Below are positions 59,201 to 64,000 of a stretch of DNA of 64,000 nt, piece by piece. The stretch comes from Rhodocista pekingensis (GTDB taxonomy: Bacteria > Pseudomonadota > Alphaproteobacteria > Azospirillales > Azospirillaceae): contig NZ_JBHTCM010000009.1 in assembly GCF_042665545.1 (NCBI RefSeq), positions 62,001 to 126,000 on the forward strand, given 5' to 3'. Under the pieces are notes generated by a model. That model did not search any database. It was given only the letters and a program-made list of their open reading frames with translations, and had not been told where the DNA came from. Made by a program: the position numbers and the translations under genes. How positions within the stretch are numbered: position 1 is the first letter of the stretch; each line of letters starts with the position of its first letter.

Positions 59201-60351
59201 ATGCTGGCCTGGCTTGGGTCCTTGAAACACTCTGGAGCCTGATACGCAGCTTCCAAATCATCTACCACCTGGTCGGCGATGGTGGAGGTGCGGTTCTTGC
59301 CCACCCGGGCGAAATCGAAACCTGTCACACGGGCCTGGCCGCCCTTGGTGACCAGAATGGCATCCGGGGTGAGATTGCGGTGGATCACCTCATGCCGGTG
59401 CGCATGGTCCAAAGCCGACAAAACGTCGCGCATTACCTGGAGTTTCTGGTCAAAGGTCAGCGCCAGGGAGGCCTTGTTGACATGCAGGCGTAGCGCCTGG
59501 CCGGGCAGGTCCTCCGTGACCAGCACCACCGTATCTTCATCGTCGACGACAAACAGGTCTTTCACCGCCAGCACATTGGCATGCGTCGGCATGTGCGCCA
59601 CCGCCCGGTAGGCGTTGCTGATCTTCTTGAACTCTTCGTGTCGAGCGGCCTCATCCTGATATGGGTCGGCTTGGTAGACGCGAAGCCGCGCGAAGCCGCC
59701 GCTCTTTCCCAACAGGTTATGTTTTGCTCGATACTCGGTGTACCGGTCAGTGCCACCGAGTTTTTCTTCAACCTGCCAATCGCGAAAAATCAGTGCCGAA
59801 CTCTTCGGCTTGGCTTTGCCGGTGATAACCTTGGCAATATGAGTATGGAAGCGCGCGATGTTGTCGAGGCGGCTGTCGGGGACACGGCTCGAATCCCGAA
59901 AATACTTAAGGCAACGCTTGAAGTTGGTAACATCTGGGCTGTCGATACCCCCTTGATCGAATACGGCAGCGTCATCGGCTGTGAGCAGCACGGCCGCATG
60001 AACATGCGCTTTGCGGAGTTCGATAAGGCCGGGGTTGCTCTCGCGGATGATGGTCGCCATGGCCTTGGCGTGGCTGCGCAGCTTAGCCAGCGGTGAGAAG
60101 AATGGCTGCCGACCCTCGGGATACCACTTGGAGCCATACACATCGATGTTGCCCCGCGTGCCCTTGACGTCCACGAGATACACCGCATGGGGAGCGAGGA
60201 TGGCGATGTCGATTTCAAACACCTCGTCGCCCTGGCGCATCTCAAAGTTATGGAATATCAGCCAGCTATCCGGGAGGTGATCCCGAAGAAAGCCGATCGC
60301 CTGGCGCTCAGAGTCGTTGGCAGGTTGGCCGATGGGTACAACTTTTGCCAT
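56209..60351 (-). CDS. mad6: NERD / tandem protein kinase / P-loop protein (MAD6-like, PglW- and DptF-like)
   Basis: The 1380-aa protein has four parts. Residues 1-130 form a NERD nuclease-related domain (EIDIAILAPHAVYLVDVKGT). Residues about 190-460 form kinase domain 1, which has HRN instead of HRD (VIHRNLTPDAIL) and Asp-Phe-Ala instead of Asp-Phe-Gly, so it is probably a pseudokinase. Residues about 500-755 form kinase domain 2 with LGSGGFGVAYKV, Lys531 and YHQDVKPSNLL (Asp626), which looks active. From about 775 on there is an ATPase with ISGNAGDGKTAF (residues 842-853) and a cysteine cluster (CEQCDLKGKC, 1002-1011) as in DptF. PglW of Pgl/BREX type 2 has a similar NERD-kinase plan. It matches MADS kinase MAD6. 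It overlaps both neighbours. Confidence 0.88.
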   Translation of the reverse strand: MAKVVPIGQPANDSERQAIGFLRDHLPDSWLIFHNFEMRQGDEVFEIDIAILAPHAVYLVDVKGTRGNIDVYGSKWYPEGRQPFFSPLAKLRSHAKAMATIIRESNPGLIELRKAHVHAAVLLTADDAAVFDQGGIDSPDVTNFKRCLKYFRDSSRVPDSRLDNIARFHTHIAKVITGKAKPKSSALIFRDWQVEEKLGGTDRYTEYRAKHNLLGKSGGFARLRVYQADPYQDEAARHEEFKKISNAYRAVAHMPTHANVLAVKDLFVVDDEDTVVLVTEDLPGQALRLHVNKASLALTFDQKLQVMRDVLSALDHAHRHEVIHRNLTPDAILVTKGGQARVTGFDFARVGKNRTSTIADQVVDDLEAAYQAPECFKDPSQASIASDLYAAGLIFYELLTGELPFESIDQMMEADGQFPMKPSEHKPDLPKGIDEWLQKFCEFDPEERHTSAAIARKGLDDLILPEAKNDSGPDVSGPAVVVPQLPENLMNLPQDFILADRFRIQKKLGSGGFGVAYKVFDSLGDVVRVIKLVTKDRRSVYERLRREYKTLTNLPEHPHVVKVIWADRMADAKQTPYIVFEYVEGLDVSDLIDAEALSLDDAVRIVREAADGLAHLHKHGVYHQDVKPSNLLWTDRGVRIIDFNVAVSENDEVQGGGGTRRYLPPDYDYSSEPGVSDRVDRDLYALGISFYECLTGKYPFDDPTPPIKTQPKDPKQFKSCAALSSSLVDVLVKMIAPERKDRFSSAEEFLAAIAEVKRLRAVLTTGEIGTGPKAVFKLGFEPTKPNTNPFVTHLLTLYSQSQVSNAGTRGLDEVGKATYVPTYLDERLKPALLKGEFRLVIISGNAGDGKTAFIQQLEDFAESKGAQMQRGANGAVFQLKGHTYQSNYDGSQDEGDERNDAVLRKFFAPFAGEDASGWPENQTRLIAINEGRLVDFFLEHKEEFPLLAEQIHQGLAGAVPEGGIAVINLNLRSVVAQPEGGQPSILERLIARMTQQEYWQACEQCDLKGKCYAYHNARTFQDPVAGPKVVERLQMLYTITHLRGRLHITMRDLRSALAFMLVGTKDCDGIHQLYQNGGEEIQNRILDGFYFNSWLGGAEGSNDRLIALLREIDVAEVSNPDLDRELGFLNPQTKAMSRFSFTERAGYDGILLETLFRNLPRDYSSKNRDRLIAKHRNYLSHMRRRHFFERRDIGWKEMLPYGSIDTFLDAIKQPGAKSADEVSAILRAVNRGEGLSDPARLGNQLALRVRQVDKGTIRSYRLFDGDHFTLRTEQETAAHPFLECLSQALVLLYDSGDGHKANLRINLDIYEMLMRLNNGYRPSIEEQEGFYLSLAVFKNVLSAAPYQEVLLTESGFEFFQIRRDDKGILHLGKISRRAEA

Positions 60352-61748
60352 CAGTGCCCCCCGGCCTCGATGGCGTTCTCAACGAGTTCACGAGCTTGGT
60401 TCTCGCAAGCGATCGCTTCATGGCGGAGCTTGGCGCTCTGGACCCCGAGGGAGCCAATCTCTTCAATAAGTCGAGCTCCGAGATTTGGCACCTGAACCGA
60501 TTTAATTTGGCTCACATCGAGATGCGGAATCGAAGATCCATATGCTCGTGCCTTCAGCTGCCGACGCCCATATTCAGATTTAAGCGCAACAAAAACATAC
60601 CCAGCCACGTTCTCGTCCGGGCAATTTATTCTGATAGCATCCTCAGAGACTGCCCCACCTATTAACTCGCCATAAGGAAGAACCGGGGACCCGATGATGC
60701 CAGTAATCTGGCCAGATCTAGGTATAAGGACAGTCGATTTGCCCACCACAAGGCTGTCTATGCCGGTCATATTTTTCGGAATCAGATAGCTCGGCTTAGG
60801 GTCTGACCACATCAAGGCCGAGGTTCCGAACAGTGGAACGCCAAACGCCGGATCATCGATCGGAATTCTCTTAAATCTGTTAGGTTCAACAACCGATGTG
60901 CACATTTCTGAAATAGAAGTCGGTGGCGCCTTCGCATCTTTTAGCAAAAAAACCGCCTCGTCATGGTGATGGCTGTGAAATGCGCCATCCATCCGATTCA
61001 CGATGCAGGTAGACGATACGGCGTTGACCCCAAAAGGTATCCCGTTCGATGCGGGAAGCTCGGGGAGACCAGCCGCAGTCGCCATGTTTGCGATGGCTGT
61101 ATTAATCAAATCATTCGCGGCCACGCGTTTTTCAGCAGCACACTCGATCAGATTGTGAACGTGCTCTTCTAATTCACCGAGGCGCGGAACTGGCAGATCC
61201 GAGATATGATGTGGTTCGATGTGCTGGATGATTGCTCCGTAAGTGCCTGAAACAACGAGTGGCACACCAAAACGGCTATGCAAATAGGCGTATAGGTAAC
61301 CAGGCTTGATCTTCTGCTCATCAGGGGCCACTCGCATCACATGTTCAGAGCAGGCCACTCCATCCATGTCAGAACGTGCATAGGCCATCCGGCCGATTGT
61401 TCCCGACCTAGTGATGAGGGTCCAGCCAGCTCGGATTGTGAAGTTTGGATTCGCTCGAACTTGCTTCTTTGAGATGAGGGGTAGCCCAGACAAATCTGCG
61501 GCCAGAACATCGGTGCTTCCCATAAACCGGACGCCAAACTCCTCGGCCTCTACCCACTGACGGCTCTCTCGGCCAGCATGGAAGATATCGACAGTGAGAT
61601 TAGCTAAATGCGTCTTCTCCGCGGGCAGTTTCCTCAGCAGTTCCCTTGCTTCCATTGCCCCAGAGAGGTACGGACCGCAGTCTAGCCGGCGCCCATTGTT
61701 TTCCAGCCAGGTGCTCGGAACAGATTTGACCTGAAACTTTCTGCTCAT
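60351..61748 (-). CDS. mad5: Type I-like specificity subunit (MAD5-like)
   Basis: The 465-aa protein has two target-recognition domains joined by helices, the plan of type I HsdS subunits. The domain ends repeat: TYGAIIQHIEPHHISDLPVP followed by a helix, and later AYGSSIPHLDVSQIKSVQVP followed by a helix. Each half should read part of a bipartite DNA site and direct the methyltransferase. The gene is distinctly AT-richer than its neighbours, as expected for a specificity gene that is swapped between strains. It overlaps the methyltransferase gene by 4 bp and the kinase gene by 1 bp. Confidence 0.88.
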   Translation of the reverse strand: MSRKFQVKSVPSTWLENNGRRLDCGPYLSGAMEARELLRKLPAEKTHLANLTVDIFHAGRESRQWVEAEEFGVRFMGSTDVLAADLSGLPLISKKQVRANPNFTIRAGWTLITRSGTIGRMAYARSDMDGVACSEHVMRVAPDEQKIKPGYLYAYLHSRFGVPLVVSGTYGAIIQHIEPHHISDLPVPRLGELEEHVHNLIECAAEKRVAANDLINTAIANMATAAGLPELPASNGIPFGVNAVSSTCIVNRMDGAFHSHHHDEAVFLLKDAKAPPTSISEMCTSVVEPNRFKRIPIDDPAFGVPLFGTSALMWSDPKPSYLIPKNMTGIDSLVVGKSTVLIPRSGQITGIIGSPVLPYGELIGGAVSEDAIRINCPDENVAGYVFVALKSEYGRRQLKARAYGSSIPHLDVSQIKSVQVPNLGARLIEEIGSLGVQSAKLRHEAIACENQARELVENAIEAGGH

Positions 61749-63763
61749 TGGGACACCTCGCCGGTTTCCCGGAAGCTCTTGTACTTCTCCGCCACCACGG
61801 GCAGCTCGTCATGAATACGGCGGCTGCGGCGTGTCGTGCGGCGAATCTCGACTTCACCAGCTTCGCGTACCCGTTCGACCACTTCCTCGTCGAAGATGAG
61901 TTCCTCCCCATCCGGCGCTCGTTGGAACAGCAAATTCCCCCGGGCATCGACGCCAGCGCGATCGACCACGGCCATGAATACCTTGTATTCTGGGTGTTCG
62001 GTACGCATCAGCTCCTCCTGGCTACGACGGCGCAGCACCAGGAAGCTGGGCAAGGCAGGGGTTAGGCCATATTCCTTGACGGTGACCTTGAACGGTTCCA
62101 CCGGTAGATCAACCGAGGCCAGCACTTCGCAGTGTCGCAAGATCCACCAGCGCACGTATTCATCACTCGGATTACCGAGAAGACCATCCGGCAACAAGAT
62201 GCCGATTCGCCCCGTGCCCGGCTTGACCCATTGCAGGGCGCGCTCGATGAACAGGACTTCAGGGGGTACACCACCCACATTTAGATTGCCGGTGTTCCGG
62301 AACCCGCCAGCCTCGTCGCGCTCCCAAGTGTTGCCCAATTCGTAGCGCTCGAGGATGGAGGCGTCGCTGACCGTATCCTGGGTCGAGAACCACGGATTCA
62401 GCAGGACAACGTCCATGTTGCCCAAAGCCATCGCAGGGCGAGCAGCTTCGATACCGTCTAAATCCCCGTCCGGGAAAGTGCGCGCGTCGATTCTAAAGAC
62501 GCGGCCAGGATTGCCGATTGTGAAGAGAAGGTTCATGCGACTGGCCACGGCCAGAAACGGATCGATGTCACAGCCAAGGGCATTCGTGGAAGCCCAGGCC
62601 GCGGTTTCCTCTTGTGCGCGGCGGATCTGCTCACCGGTAGCTTCCTCAGGCGAGGTTCCTAAAGCCGCGAGCTTTTTCTTGAAGACGTGAGCAGCGGTCA
62701 TGGCCAGGAACGTGCCGGTGCCGCTGGAGCAGTCCATTATGCGTTCGCCGGGCTGCGGGTCGAGCATCTCCACCGCCATCTCGGCGACATTCAGCGGTGT
62801 CGGATACCGACCCTCGCGGCCATCCATAACGCTACGGGCAACTGCACGGAACGCTCCCGTGCGGAAACGGGGTTGCGTTTCGCTCAGGGAATAACGCGCC
62901 AGTTCCATGACCACACGAGCCGTCTCATGAGGCTCTAGCGTCAGCTCCCAGCCACGGGTTAACAGGCTTGGCTGCCAGGCCTTGGCCGCAGCGATGGACT
63001 CGTTGATGCGTTGGGCGATCGCCTGCTGCCCCGGCTCCGTGAAAGGCTCGTCTCCCCTGATCCAAAACTTGCGTTCGCCGCTCGGCAGCGTTTCGTCGAA
63101 AATCTTGGCCAGCATCAACACCGCCAGCTGTTTGAAGGTGTCCTTGTGATCCAGGCCCAGGTTTCTATTCAGGAAACGGTGCGAGCGCAGCAGTGCATCC
63201 TCGAGGTCTTCCGCCTCGGCACTGACTTGAATGACCCCGCCTGTCCGATCCAAGTCAGCGGTGTGCTCCCCCGGCGCCGGCCAGATGCCTAATGGCTTCG
63301 ATCGAACCTCGAACCGGGTGCGTTCAACCTGGAAGAGGAATTCTTCCTGGCCGTTCGTCCACATTCCCAACGAAGCGCCAGGGATCAATTCCAGCAGCTC
63401 CTTGAGCTCCCGCAGGTCTATGTCAGCCTCGGCAATGGACCGAAGCTTGTCGCGCTTCTTTTGATTTTTGCAGACTATAATCCGTTGCAGATTTTCATTG
63501 GTGTGCTCCGCATCGGGGCGAAAGATCGCAATATCAATGCGCTTACGCCCCTGGCCGGGTATTTGGGGGTTGTAATTCAGCTCAATATCGTCTCGATCGA
63601 AACCGTAGCTTTCGATCAGCTGTCGGAGCACTTTTTGAACCAAGAGCTTCTTCGCCGAAGCGCTCTCCTTGTCCCCCGTCAGAATATCGATGAAGAAGTT
63701 ATCGGGCCCGCTTTCTTCGGCCGCATCCTGAGAAGCTTCGATGACACTTTCTTCGTCACTCAT
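61745..63763 (-). CDS. N6-adenine DNA methyltransferase, HsdM-like
   Basis: The 672-aa protein has the type I methyltransferase core: RYPTPLNVAEMAVEML, motif I IMDCSSGTGTFLAMTA (Asp344 onwards), and motif IV LLNPWFSTQDTV (Asn456-Phe459; the usual form is NPPF or NPPY). The first 170 residues resemble an HsdR-type N-terminal fold (RKRIDIAIFRPD, then RIIVCKNQKK), but the acidic residue of the Glu-x-Lys pair is missing, so that part should not cut DNA. With the specificity subunit it would mark host DNA as self. The start lies in an ATGA overlap with a second methyltransferase upstream; numbering within MADS is not attempted. Confidence 0.9.
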   Translation of the reverse strand: MSDEESVIEASQDAAEESGPDNFFIDILTGDKESASAKKLLVQKVLRQLIESYGFDRDDIELNYNPQIPGQGRKRIDIAIFRPDAEHTNENLQRIIVCKNQKKRDKLRSIAEADIDLRELKELLELIPGASLGMWTNGQEEFLFQVERTRFEVRSKPLGIWPAPGEHTADLDRTGGVIQVSAEAEDLEDALLRSHRFLNRNLGLDHKDTFKQLAVLMLAKIFDETLPSGERKFWIRGDEPFTEPGQQAIAQRINESIAAAKAWQPSLLTRGWELTLEPHETARVVMELARYSLSETQPRFRTGAFRAVARSVMDGREGRYPTPLNVAEMAVEMLDPQPGERIMDCSSGTGTFLAMTAAHVFKKKLAALGTSPEEATGEQIRRAQEETAAWASTNALGCDIDPFLAVASRMNLLFTIGNPGRVFRIDARTFPDGDLDGIEAARPAMALGNMDVVLLNPWFSTQDTVSDASILERYELGNTWERDEAGGFRNTGNLNVGGVPPEVLFIERALQWVKPGTGRIGILLPDGLLGNPSDEYVRWWILRHCEVLASVDLPVEPFKVTVKEYGLTPALPSFLVLRRRSQEELMRTEHPEYKVFMAVVDRAGVDARGNLLFQRAPDGEELIFDEEVVERVREAGEVEIRRTTRRSRRIHDELPVVAEKYKSFRETGEVSQ

Positions 63764-64000
63764 CCGTTCTGCTCCTTCAGAAACTCACGGTACTTCTCAG
63801 CGATTAGCGGCAGATCATTGTCCTCGATCTTTTCGCTGCGGGTCAGAGTTCGCTCTACGAAGCGCCCCCCGATACGAATTCGCTCAGTGTGCTGTTTAGG
63901 TTCGATGATTTCTTCGCCGTCTGGAGTGCGCTTGTAGAGTTTGTTGCCACGGCGATCGAAGCCAACCTTGTCCGCTACGGCCATGAAAACTGGATATTCC
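63760..64000 (-). CDS. Second DNA methyltransferase, C-terminus only (runs off window)
   Basis: The frame is open to the window edge and ends at 63760 in an ATGA overlap with the next gene. The visible 80 residues start EYPVFMAVADKVGFDRRGNK and continue RTPDGEEIIEPKQ to LPLIAEKYREFLKEQNG. They align along their whole length with the end of the neighbouring methyltransferase (EYKVFMAVVDRAGVDARGNL, ELPVVAEKYKSFRE), so the operon carries two related methyltransferases in tandem. The catalytic part lies outside the window. Confidence 0.8.
   Translation of the reverse strand, partial: EYPVFMAVADKVGFDRRGNKLYKRTPDGEEIIEPKQHTERIRIGGRFVERTLTRSEKIEDNDLPLIAEKYREFLKEQNG

Noticed and set aside
1..64000. 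CRISPR arrays, tRNA and rRNA genes
   Set aside because: No regularly spaced repeats of suitable length and no cloverleaf or rRNA-like stretch was noticed.

Overview
The window comes from a GC-rich alphaproteobacterium, probably of the Rhodospirillales/Azospirillum type. The evidence is an imuA-imuB-dnaE2 mutagenesis cassette, a GTTC-N7-GTTC SOS box of the alphaproteobacterial kind, and very high GC codon use. No rRNA, tRNA or CRISPR array was seen.

Layout. (1) 1-6042: chromosomal SOS mutagenesis genes imuA (5' end probably outside the window), imuB and dnaE2. (2) 6097-8517, minus strand: a four-gene serine-recombinase cassette (63-aa protein, DUF2924, large serine recombinase, helix-turn-helix protein) sitting 54 bp after dnaE2, presumably the integration module of the prophage. 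(3) 8923-11582: a lower-GC cargo pair, an all-helical 266-aa protein and a QueC-like PP-loop enzyme fused to a winged-helix domain, closed by a Rho-independent terminator. (4) 11787-19898: prophage early genes (AlpA-like HTH, RecA/Sak4-like ATPase, ssDNA-binding-like protein, PD-(D/E)XK exonuclease, RecD-like helicase, Toprim-VirE primase/helicase). (5) 20100-21107: an unknown AT-richer minus-strand gene, then about 680 bp without a gene that holds an array of GTCCCAACC-type 9-mers and a perfect DnaA box, the best candidate for a phage replication origin. (6) 21791-26680: RuvC-like resolvase, DUF6362, two ParB-DNA methyltransferase fusions and DUF3489. (7) 26907-49071: packaging, head and tail genes of a siphovirus: terminase, gpW, portal, protease/capsid fusion, amidase, holin, decoration proteins, tail tube, a frameshifted tail-assembly chaperone pair, tape measure, tail tip, fibre and tailspike. 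Two toxin-antitoxin pairs, ParDE-like and TacAT-like, are inserted on the minus strand between the chaperone and the tape measure, each behind a palindromic operator.

(8) 49074-64000, minus strand: a tightly overlapping operon that runs off the right edge. In transcription order it encodes a second methyltransferase (C-terminus only in the window), an N6-adenine methyltransferase, a two-domain specificity subunit, a 1380-aa NERD/tandem-kinase/P-loop protein, a 560-aa protein and an 1819-aa HerA-type ATPase. This matches the gene order mad5-mad8 of the methylation-associated defense system (MADS), and the last three components also resemble DptF, DptG and DptH of phosphorothioation-dependent restriction.

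Taken together, the window looks like a prophage carrying or abutting defence cargo at both ends: the QueC-like module beside the recombinase, and the MADS-like operon converging with the last phage gene across 2 bp. Family assignments rest on recognised motifs and gene order read by eye; no database search was run.
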